Translations under genes and position numbers: made by a program
Shown here: piece by piece, positions 51,052 to 59,559 of the stretch
How the letters are laid out: each line of letters begins with the position of its first letter
Position numbering within the stretch: position 1 is the first letter of the stretch
Notes under the pieces: generated by a model
What the model was told of the DNA's origin: nothing
Databases searched by the model: none
What the model saw: the letters and a program-made list of their open reading frames with translations, nothing else
DNA from: Streptomyces goshikiensis
GTDB taxonomy: Bacteria > Actinomycetota > Actinomycetes > Streptomycetales > Streptomycetaceae
Assembly: GCF_014650555.1 (NCBI RefSeq)
Contig: NZ_BMVE01000006.1
Location: 62,001-126,000 of the forward strand
Direction of reading: 5' to 3'
Length of the DNA: 64,000 nucleotides

Positions 51052-51867
51052 GTGCGTCAGAGAGCCGCTCTCTACGCGGCGGTGGCGGCGGGCGGTTTCC
51101 GCCGGTACGCCACCTACGGGACGGCGACCGCGGCCGGTGTGTTCACCAACACCGTCTTCGGTTTCATCCTCGCGTACACGTACATCGCGCTGTGGGACGA
51201 GCGGCCGGGGCTCGGGGGCTACGACCAGGCGCAGGCCCTGACGTTCGTATGGGTCAGCCAGTCGCTGCTGGCCGCCGGGTCGCTCATCGGAGGCGGGTTC
51301 CAGGAGGAGATGCAGGAGCGGATCCGGACCGGGGACATCGCCGTCGACCTGTACCGGCCGGCGGACCTCCAGGCGTGGTGGCTCGCCGCCGATCTGGGCC
51401 GGGCCGGCTTCCAGCTGCTGGGCCGCGGGGTGGTGCCGCTGCTGGCGGGCGCGCTGGCGTTCCCGCTGGCGCTGCCGGTGGACCCGGTGCGCTGGCTGCT
51501 GTTCCTGGTGTCCGTCGTGCTCGCGCTGGTGGTGGGCTTCGCGGTGCGCTACCTGGTGGGGCTGTCGGCGTTCTGGCTGATGGACGGGACGGGGGTCAAC
51601 ATGATGGCCGTCGTCGTCACGATCTTCTTCTCCGGGATGCTGCTGCCGCTGACCGTGTTCCCGGGCGGATTCGGCGAGTTCGTCCGGACCCTGCCGTGGG
51701 CGGCGATGCTCCAGGTCCCGCTGGACGTGCTGCTCGGCAAGAACGCCGGTGCCGGGGGAGCGGCCGGGGCGCTGGGTTTCCAGGCCTGTTGGGCGCTCGT
51801 ACTGCTGGGGCTGGGCCGGCTGGTGCAGTCGGCGGCGACGCGGAAGGTGGTGGTGCAGGGTGGCTGA
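51052..51867 (+). CDS. ABC-2-type transporter permease 1
   Basis: The protein has 271 residues and about six helices, e.g. AGVFTNTVFGFILAYTYIAL, LLFLVSVVLALVVGFAVRYL and MMAVVVTIFFSGMLLPLTVF. Blocks RIRTGDIAVDLYRPADLQAW (coupling loop) fit the COG4587/DUF990 permease family. GTG 51052 follows GGAGGG. The next two genes encode the partner permease and ATPase, overlapping or nearly so. Substrate unknown. Confidence 0.87.
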   Translation: MRQRAALYAAVAAGGFRRYATYGTATAAGVFTNTVFGFILAYTYIALWDERPGLGGYDQAQALTFVWVSQSLLAAGSLIGGGFQEEMQERIRTGDIAVDLYRPADLQAWWLAADLGRAGFQLLGRGVVPLLAGALAFPLALPVDPVRWLLFLVSVVLALVVGFAVRYLVGLSAFWLMDGTGVNMMAVVVTIFFSGMLLPLTVFPGGFGEFVRTLPWAAMLQVPLDVLLGKNAGAGGAAGALGFQACWALVLLGLGRLVQSAATRKVVVQGG

Positions 51868-52762
51868 GGCGGTGGCGGAGGCCGGCGCGGGGGTGGCCCC
51901 GGGCGCGCCGGAAGTGCCGGGCGTGCCGGGCGCGCCGGAGGTGCCGGAGCGCAGCCGGGCCCTGGAGGGGGTGCGGGGCTACGGGCTGATCGTGGCGATG
52001 TGGATCCGGTCGACGATGACCTACCGGACGTCCTTCTTCCTCGCGACGTTCGGGAACGCGACGGTCCAGCTGCTGGACTTCGTCGCGATCTACATCATGT
52101 TCTCGCACGTGGAGGCGCTGGGCGGCTTCTCGCTGCCCGAGATCGCCCTGCTGTACGGGTCCTGCTCGGCTTCGCTGGGCCTGGCGGACCTGCTGCTCGG
52201 CAACACCGACCGGATCGGCGTCCGCGTCCGCGACGGCTCGCTCGACACGATGCTGGTGCGCCCGGTCCCGCTGCTGGCGCAGGTCGCGGCCGACCGCTTC
52301 GCGTTGCGGCGGCTGGGGCGGATCGTGCAGGGGCTCGGGGTGCTGGGCTGGGCGGTGTGGGCGCTGGACGTGGCCTGGACGCCCGGGAAGGTGCTGCTGG
52401 TGCCCGTGATGATCCTGGCCGGGGCGGCGATCTTCGCGGCGGTGATGCTGGCGGGGGCGGCGTTCCAGTTCGTCGCCGGGGACGCGGCGGAGGTGCAGAA
52501 CTCCTTCACGTACGGGGGGAACACGATGCTCCAGTACCCGCCGACGGTGTTCGGGAAGGACCTGCTGCGCGGGGTGACCTTCATCGTGCCGCTGGCCTTC
52601 GTCAACTGGCTGCCCGCGCTGCACGTGCTGGGGCGGCCCGATCCGCTGGGACTGCCGGGGTGGGTGGGGTACTTGAGCCCGCTCGTGGCGTTCGTGGCGT
52701 TCCTGCCCGCGTCGCTGGCGTGGCGCGCGGGGGTTCGTTCGTACCGGAGCACGGGGAGCTGA
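51860..52762 (+). CDS. ABC-2-type transporter permease 2
   Basis: The protein has 300 residues. A Pro/Val-rich leader (VPGVPGAPEVPE) precedes six helices (VQLLDFVAIYIMFSHVEALG, VLLVPVMILAGAAIFAAVML). IGVRVRDGSLDTMLVRPVPL is the characteristic loop matching permease 1. GTG 51860 overlaps the end of permease 1 by 8 bp. It is COG3694-like. Permease 1 and 2 should form a heterodimer with the downstream ATPase. Confidence 0.87.
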   Translation: MAEAVAEAGAGVAPGAPEVPGVPGAPEVPERSRALEGVRGYGLIVAMWIRSTMTYRTSFFLATFGNATVQLLDFVAIYIMFSHVEALGGFSLPEIALLYGSCSASLGLADLLLGNTDRIGVRVRDGSLDTMLVRPVPLLAQVAADRFALRRLGRIVQGLGVLGWAVWALDVAWTPGKVLLVPVMILAGAAIFAAVMLAGAAFQFVAGDAAEVQNSFTYGGNTMLQYPPTVFGKDLLRGVTFIVPLAFVNWLPALHVLGRPDPLGLPGWVGYLSPLVAFVAFLPASLAWRAGVRSYRSTGS

Positions 52763-52777
52763 GCGGAGGACATGGGC

Positions 52778-53752
52778 ATGGGTGGCGGAGAAGTGCTGAT
52801 CTCGTTGGACGGGGTCGAGAAGGTCTTTGACGTACGGCGCCGGGTGAGCCTGATGCGGCGGGAGAAACGCCAGGTCAGAGCGGTGGACGGGATCAGCTTC
52901 GAGGTCGCGCGGGGCGAGATGGTCGGCTACATCGGGCCGAACGGCGCCGGGAAGTCGACCACGATCAAGATGCTCACCGGGATCCTGACCCCGAGCGGCG
53001 GCCGGCTGCGCGTCGCGGGCATCGACCCGGCGCGGGAGCGGATGCGGCTGGCGCACCGGATCGGCGTGGTGTTCGGGCAGCGTACGACGCTGTGGTGGGA
53101 CCTGCCGCTGAAGGACTCGTACGGGCTGATGCGGCGGATGTACCGGATTCCGGCGGAGCGGTTCGCCCGGAACATGGAGCGCTGCGTGGAGCAGCTGGAC
53201 CTGGCCGAGCTGCTCGACGTACCGGTGCGGCAGCTGTCGCTCGGGCAGCGGATGCGCGGTGACATCGCGGCGGCGCTGCTGCACGATCCGGACGTGCTGT
53301 ACCTGGACGAGCCGACGATCGGGCTCGATGTGGTGAGCAAGGCGAAGGTACGGGGATTCCTGCGGCAGCTGAACGGGGAGCTCGGGACCACGGTGCTGCT
53401 GACCACGCACGACCTCCAGGACATCGAGCAGCTGTGCGAGCGGGTGATGGTGATCGACCACGGGCGGCTCATGTACGACGGGCCGCTGCGCGGGCTGCAC
53501 ACGGCGGGCGGGGTGGCGGAGAGCGAGCGGACGCTGGTGGTGGACCTGGAGCGGGAGCTTCCGGCGATCAGCGTGCCGGGCGCGCGGGTGGTGAAGGTGG
53601 AGGGGCCCCGGCAGTGGCTGGCGTTCCCGGCGGGGGCATCGGCTGCGCCGCTGGTGGCGGCGGTGGCGGCGGACTATCCGCTGGTGGACCTGTCGGTGCG
53701 GGAGCCGGACATCGAGGACGTGATCGCGCGGATGTACGCGGGGCGGGGATGA
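52778..53752 (+). CDS. ABC transporter ATP-binding protein
   Basis: The protein has 324 residues. Walker A GPNGAGKST (about 55), Q-loop VVFGQRTTLWWDLPL, signature LSLGQRMRG, Walker B VLYLDEPTIGLD and the His switch TTHDLQD are all present. The C-terminal ~80 residues carry an extra DUF4162-like domain. ATG 52778 is chosen since GGAGG at 52765 is 8 nt away; ATG 52772 is too close. It powers the two ABC-2 permeases upstream. The ABC cassette may export a lipid, peptide or drug. Confidence 0.92.
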   Translation: MGGGEVLISLDGVEKVFDVRRRVSLMRREKRQVRAVDGISFEVARGEMVGYIGPNGAGKSTTIKMLTGILTPSGGRLRVAGIDPARERMRLAHRIGVVFGQRTTLWWDLPLKDSYGLMRRMYRIPAERFARNMERCVEQLDLAELLDVPVRQLSLGQRMRGDIAAALLHDPDVLYLDEPTIGLDVVSKAKVRGFLRQLNGELGTTVLLTTHDLQDIEQLCERVMVIDHGRLMYDGPLRGLHTAGGVAESERTLVVDLERELPAISVPGARVVKVEGPRQWLAFPAGASAAPLVAAVAADYPLVDLSVREPDIEDVIARMYAGRG

Positions 53753-53833
53753 GGGAGAAATCAGGGAAAGGCCCGGGGTCCGGCTCGGGGTAGGGCGTAC
53801 TCCTGCGCGGTATGACTGCTTAGGGTGGTCCAC

Positions 53834-54622
53834 ATGAGTGACGAGCGGCCGCAGAAGCCGTTGCCGGAAGAGCAGTTGTCGCGGGAGACGACGTCGCTGG
53901 AGAAGGCGCCGTCGGTGTCCGGTCCCGGCGCCTCCGCGGCGCCCGCGGCGCCCGTGCTGCCGGGGCAGCCGGTCGCGGCGCCCGCGCTGCGCGCCTCGGA
54001 CGCCGACCGGGAGCGGGTGGTGGAGCGGCTGCGCGACGCCGTCGCCGAGGGCCGGCTCGACATGGAGGAGTTCCAGGAACGGCTGGAGGCGGCGTACGCC
54101 TCGCGTACGTACGCCGAGCTCGAACCGCTGACCCGCGACCTGCCGGCCGTCGGCGGGGCCCCGGCGGGCGCCGCCGCGGCGGTGACCGGGCCGGGGCAGG
54201 AGCAGGCCGCGTGGCCCGAGCGGATCGGCGGTGCGGGTACCTCGTCCACGGCGGTGGCCGTCATGTCGGGGTTCCAGCGCAAGGGCCAGTGGACGGTGCC
54301 CGCGCGCTTCAACGCGGTGGCCTTCTGGGGCGGCGGTGACCTCGACCTGCGGGAGGCGAGCTTCTCGCAGCGCGAGGTGGTGATCACGTGCATCGCGGTG
54401 ATGGGCGGCATTCAGATCACGGTGCCGCCGGGTGTGGAGGTCGACGTCCGCGGCATCGGCGTGATGGGCGCGTTCGACCAGCGCGGCAACCCGGGCCCCC
54501 TCCAGCCGGGCGCCCCGCGCGTGGTGGTGACGGGCTTCGCGATGTGGGGCGGCGTGGAGATCCGCGTCAAACCCCTCAAGTCCGACCGCGAGAACAAACC
54601 CCGCCGCCGCAAGGAACTCTGA
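53834..54622 (+). CDS. DUF1707 and LiaF-like C-terminal domain protein
   Basis: The protein has 262 residues. DUF1707 (RASDADRERVVERLRDAVAE, MEEFQERLEAAYASRTYAEL) occupies about 55-115. The C-terminal half repeats beta-helix-like motifs (VAVMSGFQRKGQWTVP, VAFWGGGDLDLREA, IAVMGGIQITVPPGVEVDVR) typical of LiaF/YvqF C-terminal domains that regulate envelope stress. The N-terminal 55 residues are Ser/Pro/Ala-rich. ATG 53834 lies 7 nt after TAGGGT (53821-53826). No histidine kinase is adjacent. Confidence 0.85.
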   Translation: MSDERPQKPLPEEQLSRETTSLEKAPSVSGPGASAAPAAPVLPGQPVAAPALRASDADRERVVERLRDAVAEGRLDMEEFQERLEAAYASRTYAELEPLTRDLPAVGGAPAGAAAAVTGPGQEQAAWPERIGGAGTSSTAVAVMSGFQRKGQWTVPARFNAVAFWGGGDLDLREASFSQREVVITCIAVMGGIQITVPPGVEVDVRGIGVMGAFDQRGNPGPLQPGAPRVVVTGFAMWGGVEIRVKPLKSDRENKPRRRKEL

Positions 54623-55132
54623 CGCCCCCTTCCCGGCCCCGCGACCCCAACGCCCCAACCCGCGCCGGAGCCCGTGCCCACGCCTCGGCCCGGAGCCCGT
54701 GCACCCCCGGCAGCGCGCCCGGCCCCTCGCGGAGCAGCGCTCACAGCGCGCCGGCGCGCCCCGCTGGGCACCCCTACGGGCCTGGCGACGCGACTCCGCC
54801 CGGCGCTGGGCACCCCTGCGGGCCAGGCGGCTCGGCGGCGCGGCTCCGCCCGCTGCCCGTCGCCTCTGTGGCGCGGCCCCGCCCTCGGTGCCGCTCGGCC
54901 GCCGGGGCCCGGCGCGCCTTCCGCCGTCCCGGCCCGGGGGCCTGGGTGTGCCCGGCGGGCTCGCGCCCGGCGGGTCCGGCTTGGCCGGCGCCGTCGACGT
55001 ACGGGAGGGCACGGCGGTGTACGCCGGGTGCTCGCCGGCGAGGCGTATCGGCGTGCCGGGAACTCCTCGGGGCTCCCGGGAGTCGGATGCTATGCAGACA
55101 AAACCGGCGCCCCCGGGGGAAGGCAGGAGCAC
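54623..55132. repeat. Non-coding GC-rich stretch with direct repeats
   Basis: No reading frame here looks like a real gene. CGGAGCCCGTGC occurs at 54666 and 54691. A longer imperfect repeat starts GCTGGGCACCCCT at 54763 and 54804 (period 41). A Tgctatgcag -10-like stretch and AGGAGC lie just before the GTG at 55133. Confidence 0.45.
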
Positions 55133-56488
55133 GTGGATCACCGCAGCGCAGCAGGAGGCGGCACAGCCCCGCCACCGCTACCCACCGGAAACGGCCCGGG
55201 CACCGGCACCGGCACCGGCATCGGCGGGTTCGTGTTCAACGCGGCCGACGAGGAGCGCCGCCGCGGCGTCCGGCGGATGAAGGCCACCGCGACCGGGCTG
55301 CTCGTCCTGGTCGCGCTGGTCTACGCACTCGCCAAGTGGGCCCAGGACACCGGCGCCGGCCCCTGGGCCGGCTACGTCGCGGCCGCCGCCGAGGCCGGCA
55401 TGGTCGGCGCGCTCGCGGACTGGTTCGCCGTCACCGCCCTCTTCCGGCGCCCCCTCGGCCTGCCCATCCCGCACACCGCGATCATCCCGACCAAGAAGGA
55501 CCAGCTCGGCGTCTCCCTCGGAGAGTTCGTCGGCGAGAACTTCCTCTCCGCCGACGTAGTCAAGGCCCGCCTCCACGCCCTCGGCATCGGCGGCCGCCTC
55601 GGCGCCTGGCTGGCGGAGCCCGCGCACGCCGACCGCGTCACGGCGGAACTCGCCGCCGCGCTGCGCGGAGCCCTGACCGTACTGCGCGATTCCGACGTAC
55701 AGGCCGTCGTGGGCGAGGCGATCACGAGACGCGCCGAATCCGCCGAGATCGCCCCGGGCATGGGCAAGACCCTGGAGCGGGTCGTGGCGGACGGCGGGCA
55801 CCACCGCGCCGTCGACCTGCTCTGCGCCAAGGCCCACGACTGGCTGGTCACGCACGGGGAGTCGGTCATGGACGCCGTGCAGGGCGGCGCCCCCGGCTGG
55901 ACCCCGCGCTTCGTCGACCGCAAGATCGGCGACCGCGTGTACAAGGAGCTGCTCCGTTTCGTCACGGAGATGCGCGACATGCCGCAGCATCCGGCGCGCG
56001 GCGCGGTGGACCGGTTCCTCACCGACTTCGCCGCCGACCTCCAGTCCGACACGGAGACCCGCGCGAAGGTCGAGCGGCTCAAGTCGGAGATCCTCGCGCG
56101 GGGCGAGGTGCAGGACGTGATCGCCTCCGCCTGGACCGCGATCCGGTCCATGATCCTCTCGGCGGCCGAGGACGAGCAGAGCGAGCTGCGGCTGCGCGTC
56201 CGGTCCTCGCTGATCTCCCTCGGCGCCCGGCTGGCCACGGACGGCCGGCTCCAGGACAAGCTGGAGGGCTGGATCGAGGGGGCGGTGGTGTACGTCGTCA
56301 CCACCTACCGGACCGAGGTCACCTCGCTGATCACGGACACGGTGGCGGGCTGGGACGCCGAGCACACCTCGCGGAAGATCGAGGCCCACATCGGACGGGA
56401 CCTGCAGTTCATCCGGATCAACGGCACCGTGGTCGGTGCCCTGGCGGGCCTGCTGATCTACTCGGTGTCGAGGGCGTTCGGCGCCTAG
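55133..56488 (+). CDS. DUF445 family membrane protein
   Basis: The protein has 451 residues. The family opening is DEERRRGVRRMKATATGLLV and MVGALADWFAVTALFRRPLG, followed by IPHTAIIPTKKDQLGVSLGE. The centre is a long helical soluble region and the C-terminus ends in VVGALAGLLIYSVSRAF, the second membrane anchor. DUF445 proteins (YheB/YjiN-like) have no agreed function. GTG 55133 with AGGAGC is the most likely start. It is the first recognisable sequence after a 510-bp gap. Confidence 0.87.
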   Translation: MDHRSAAGGGTAPPPLPTGNGPGTGTGTGIGGFVFNAADEERRRGVRRMKATATGLLVLVALVYALAKWAQDTGAGPWAGYVAAAAEAGMVGALADWFAVTALFRRPLGLPIPHTAIIPTKKDQLGVSLGEFVGENFLSADVVKARLHALGIGGRLGAWLAEPAHADRVTAELAAALRGALTVLRDSDVQAVVGEAITRRAESAEIAPGMGKTLERVVADGGHHRAVDLLCAKAHDWLVTHGESVMDAVQGGAPGWTPRFVDRKIGDRVYKELLRFVTEMRDMPQHPARGAVDRFLTDFAADLQSDTETRAKVERLKSEILARGEVQDVIASAWTAIRSMILSAAEDEQSELRLRVRSSLISLGARLATDGRLQDKLEGWIEGAVVYVVTTYRTEVTSLITDTVAGWDAEHTSRKIEAHIGRDLQFIRINGTVVGALAGLLIYSVSRAFGA

Positions 56489-56546
56489 ACCGCGCCGGGA
56501 CCACGCCAGCCCCCCCGGACCCCCGGCCCCCCGGCCAGGGGAGCGG

Positions 56547-56846
56547 TCAGCCGCGGTCCGCGACGGCCCACGCCGCCGCCGCGACGACCCCGGCCGCGCC
56601 GAACACCGCCGGCCAGGCCCCGATCTTCTTCGCCAGCGGGTGCGAGCCCGCGAACCCGGCGACGTACAGCGCGCCGAGCCCGGCCGCCGCGGGCGCGCCG
56701 GCCCGCCGGTGCCATTCCCGCCCGGCCGCGATGCCGGCGGCGCCGAGGACGACACCGCCCAGCGGCCGCACCTTGGTCCACCGGGCGACGGCGTACCCGC
56801 CCACCAGGCCGGCCGCCGCCACCACCGAGGTCGGTATCCGCTCCAT
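56547..56846 (-). CDS. Small three-helix membrane protein
   Basis: The protein has 99 residues with Ala/Gly/Val-rich helices: VVAAAGLVGGYAVARW, LGGVVLGAAGIAAGREW, AAGLGALYVAGFAGSH and PAVFGAAGVVAAAAWAVAD. ATG 56846 has GAGGAG 9 nt upstream; GTG 56855 is an alternative. No family recognised. Confidence 0.65.
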   Translation of the reverse strand: MERIPTSVVAAAGLVGGYAVARWTKVRPLGGVVLGAAGIAAGREWHRRAGAPAAAGLGALYVAGFAGSHPLAKKIGAWPAVFGAAGVVAAAAWAVADRG

Positions 56847-56890
56847 GCCGCCCACTCCTCAACTCGTCCTGTCGTTCACGTCCTACGAGG

Positions 56891-57067
56891 CTAACGCGGC
56901 CGCCGCGCCACCCGACGGGCGCCCAGCGCCCCCAGGACGATCACCACCCCGCCGATCACGGCGTCCGGCAGCTCGTCCCGTACGGCGCGCGGCAGCGCCG
57001 CCAGGAGGCCGAGCACGAGGAGGAACGCGAGGCCGCACCAGCCGGCCGCCCGCAGCAGTCTGTCCAC
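56891..57067 (-). CDS. Very small hydrophobic protein
   Basis: The protein has 58 residues from GTG 57067. Two helices, GWCGLAFLLVLGLLAALPRA and DAVIGGVVIVLGALGARRVA, end in basic residues. The frame is tight against the next small membrane gene (44 bp). Ribosome site is weak (GAGC). Not previously recognised by family; called on hydrophobic pattern and frame. Confidence 0.5.
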   Translation of the reverse strand: MDRLLRAAGWCGLAFLLVLGLLAALPRAVRDELPDAVIGGVVIVLGALGARRVARRPR

Positions 57068-57239
57068 GGCTGCTCAACGCGCCCGCCGGGCGCCCCGACA
57101 CGGAAGGCGCCGAGGGGATTTGTCGCACACTCGCCGCATCCGTGCGATGCGTGCTCCGGGAACCGGGAGCCCCTAAATTCGCTCTCCCACCCAAACGGGA
57201 AAATCACCGACACACCCCTACATCAGGAGCCGTCACATC

Positions 57240-57776
57240 GTGATCTGCTACGGACAGGCCGTCCTCGACCTCGCGGACGAACTGGTCGACGCCTACGCCG
57301 AGGTTTTCTCGGGCCCCCCGTGGAACGAAGGTGAAGAAACCATTCGCCAGTTCGCCACCCGACTGCAGGCCGACTCCCGTCGCGCTGGATTCCGTACCGC
57401 CCTCGCCCAGTCCGCGGCGGGCATCGACGGCTTCGCCACCGGCTGGATCACCCCGGCCGCCTTCCCGAGGAACCGCGCGTACGCCCAGGTCGCGGCGCAG
57501 CTCGGCGCGCCGCGCGTACGGGAGCTCCTGAGCGGCGCGCTGGAGATAGACGAGCTCGCGGTACGCCCCTACGCGCGCGGCCGCGGCACCGGACGGGCGC
57601 TGCTGACCGAGATCACCGCCGACGCCCCGGACGGGCGGGCCTGGCTGCTGACGTCCCGGCTGGCCACGGACACGGTCGCGACGTACCGGCGGCTGGGCTG
57701 GCACGAGGTCGCGGCCCGGCCCGGCACCGAGACGGGCGTCGTCGTCTTCCTGGCCCCGGAACACCCGGGCCACTAG
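57240..57776 (+). CDS. GNAT-family N-acetyltransferase
   Basis: The protein has 178 residues. The acetyl-CoA motif A appears as LEIDELAVRPYARGRGTGRA LL and motif B as LATDTVATYRRLGWHEVAAR. The N-terminal half (AYAEVFSGPPWNEGEETIRQ) fits acetyltransferases that act on small molecules or protein N-termini; the substrate is unknown. GTG 57240 has AGGAG about 10 nt upstream. A C-rich tract follows its stop. Confidence 0.8.
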   Translation: MICYGQAVLDLADELVDAYAEVFSGPPWNEGEETIRQFATRLQADSRRAGFRTALAQSAAGIDGFATGWITPAAFPRNRAYAQVAAQLGAPRVRELLSGALEIDELAVRPYARGRGTGRALLTEITADAPDGRAWLLTSRLATDTVATYRRLGWHEVAARPGTETGVVVFLAPEHPGH

Positions 57777-58046
57777 GGCCGGGCGGCCCCCGGGCCCCCC
57801 GGCCCCCCCCGGGCCCCCCGGCCGCCGGCTCCCCGGCCGCCGGCTCCCCGGCCGCCGGCTCCCCGGCCTCCGGCTCCCCGGCCCTCCGGCTCCCCGGCCT
57901 CCGGCTCCCCGGCCCTCCGGCTCTCCGGCCCCTCGGCCCCGGCCTCCGGCCCTCCGCCCCCCGGCCCCTCGGCCCCGGCCCCTCGGCCCCGGCCCCTCGG
58001 CCTCCGGCCCCCCTCGGCCTCCGGCCCCTCCGGCCCCCGGCCCCCC
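57776..58046 (+). repeat. Adenine-free C-rich minisatellite
   Basis: The plus strand has no A for 271 nt. It starts with C/G runs, then three exact GGCCGCCGGCTCCCC units (15 bp; about 57820-57864), diverging units of 15-16 bp GGCCTCCGGCTCCCC and GGCCCTCCGGCTCCCC, then GGCCCCTC-type units. The minus strand is G-rich with many runs of three to five G. No gene is read through it; the gap 57777-58109 holds nothing else I can name. Confidence 0.9.
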
Positions 58047-58109
58047 AGCCCCCCGGCGCGGTCGGGCCCGGGAGGTTGCCGGCGGGCTCGCCCCGGGCAT
58101 ACCGGCGGC

Positions 58110-59123
58110 ATGATCACGAACTCGGCAGGGGTCGGCGGCCGGGCCGCGCAGGTGGCCCGCAGGCAGCTCAACCTCGCCACCCGCCACCAGCTCACCGCCG
58201 CCGGAATCGCCCCGGGCACCATCACCTCCCGTACCTCCCGCACCGGCGGCCCCTGGCAGCGCTTACTGCCCCGGGTGTACCTGCTCCAGACCGGCCCCCC
58301 GGACCACCGCCAACGCGCCCTCGCGGCCGTCCTCTACGCCGCCGAGCCCGCCTCCGACCCGCTGTCCGGGGACACCGCCGCCCTCACCGGCGGCGCCGCC
58401 CTGGCCCTCCTCGGCATCCGCGACGCCCCGTACACCCCGGCGGACGTCCTGGTCCGCGCCCCGCGCCGGCCGGCGGGCACCCCGGAGGTCCGCCCGCTGC
58501 CCACCACCCGCTGGCCGCGCACCATCACCGTCTCGGGCATCCCCAGCACCCGCCCGGTCCGCGCGGCCGCCGACTTCGCCGCGCGCGCCGAGGACCCGGG
58601 GCTGGTCCGCTCGGTCCTGGCCGGCGTCGTCCAGTCCGGCTGGTGCCACCCGCAGGACCTGCACGCCGAACTCCGCGGCTCCCGCCTCCTGGCCCGCCCC
58701 GCGATCCGCGCCGCCGCGGCGGAACTCCTGGCCGGGGTCCGCTCGGTCGCCGAGGCCCGGGCCCGCGACACCCTGGAGGCGACGGACCTCCCGACCCCGC
58801 TGTGGAACGCCCGCCTCTACACCCCGGCCGGCGCCTTCCTGGCGACCCCGGACGCCTACTGGCCCGACGAGGGCGTGGCCCTGGAGATCGACTCGGCCGA
58901 GTACCACTACACCCGCGATGCCTGGCACGCCACCCTCCGCCGCCGCCTGCGCCTGGAGTCCCACGGCATCCTGGTGATCAGCGCGACCCCGTCGATGATC
59001 CGCGACACCCCGACGGAAGTCCTCGCGGCCCTCCGCACCCTCCTCACCCTGGCCACCTCCCGCCCCACCCCACCCACAGCCCACGCCCGCGGCCACGTCC
59101 AACTGAAGCTTCCGGCTCCCTGA
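58110..59123 (+). CDS. AbiEi-like/DUF559-like nuclease-fold protein
   Basis: The protein has 337 residues. The N-terminal region (RHQLTAAGIAPGTITSRTSR, PWQRLLPRVYLL) resembles the AbiEi antitoxin winged helix. The C-terminal ~110 residues fit a PD-(D/E)xK-type DUF559 fold: ATPDAYWPDEGVALEIDSAE YHYTRDAWHATLRRRLRLES, where D-E-E and the following Glu/Lys-like positions could be catalytic. Such proteins are common and uncharacterised in actinobacteria. The next gene, 10 bp downstream, is Vsr. Confidence 0.65.
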   Translation: MITNSAGVGGRAAQVARRQLNLATRHQLTAAGIAPGTITSRTSRTGGPWQRLLPRVYLLQTGPPDHRQRALAAVLYAAEPASDPLSGDTAALTGGAALALLGIRDAPYTPADVLVRAPRRPAGTPEVRPLPTTRWPRTITVSGIPSTRPVRAAADFAARAEDPGLVRSVLAGVVQSGWCHPQDLHAELRGSRLLARPAIRAAAAELLAGVRSVAEARARDTLEATDLPTPLWNARLYTPAGAFLATPDAYWPDEGVALEIDSAEYHYTRDAWHATLRRRLRLESHGILVISATPSMIRDTPTEVLAALRTLLTLATSRPTPPTAHARGHVQLKLPAP

Positions 59124-59133
59124 CAATGACTGG

Positions 59134-59559
59134 GTGGAAGCCTTCGAAAGCACTCCCGCCGTCCGCGCTCGCATGAGTCGGCAGAAGAGCAAGGACACCA
59201 AGATCGAAGTTGCCTTGCGACGTGCGCTGCACGCGGCGGGCTTGCGCTATCGGGTGCACCGCCGCCCCCTGAAGGGCATACGGCGCGAGGCCGACATCGT
59301 CTTCGGTCCAGCGCGCGTCGCCGTCTTCGTGGACGGTTGCTTCTGGCACGGATGCCCCGAGCACGCGACATGGCCCCGCCGCAACGCGGAGTTCTGGCGC
59401 GGGAAGATCGAGGGAAACCAGGCCCGCGACCGTGACACCGACGCGCGCCTCGCGGAATCGGGCTGGCTGGCCGTCCGCGTCTGGGAACACGAGGCCGTGG
59501 ACGAGGCCGCGGAGCGCGTAAGCCGGATCGTGCTGGCGCGTCGAACTCCGGCTTCCTAG
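59134..59559 (+). CDS. vsr: Very short patch repair endonuclease (Vsr)
   Basis: The enzyme (141 residues) nicks T:G mismatches made by deamination of 5-methylcytosine. The hallmarks are MSRQKSKDTKIEVALRRALH, GLRYRVHRRPLKGIRREADI VFG and VAVFVDGCFWHGCPEHATWP with the zinc Cys/His residues and the conserved Asp. RVWEHE closes the fold. No cytosine-5 methyltransferase is adjacent, so it is an orphan. GTG 59134 follows the previous gene by 10 bp. Its stop overlaps the convergent SEC-C gene by 4 bp. Confidence 0.93.
   Translation: MEAFESTPAVRARMSRQKSKDTKIEVALRRALHAAGLRYRVHRRPLKGIRREADIVFGPARVAVFVDGCFWHGCPEHATWPRRNAEFWRGKIEGNQARDRDTDARLAESGWLAVRVWEHEAVDEAAERVSRIVLARRTPAS

Noticed and set aside
51052..53752. 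Part of an antibiotic biosynthetic cluster
   Set aside because: The ABC-2 genes are flanked by PBP, DUF1707 and DUF445 core genes; there are no biosynthetic enzymes.
51617..55141. A 1174-codon minus-strand open frame opposite the ABC operon
   Set aside because: It runs antisense to four recognised genes and is rich in Arg/His/Pro without any motif.
54774..55175. Minus-strand 133-codon frame in the gap before DUF445
   Set aside because: The Arg/Pro/Gly composition and overlap with the DUF445 start make it implausible; no ribosome site.
57776..58046. CRISPR array
   Set aside because: The units are contiguous, lack unique spacers of constant length, and are GC-only minisatellite sequence.
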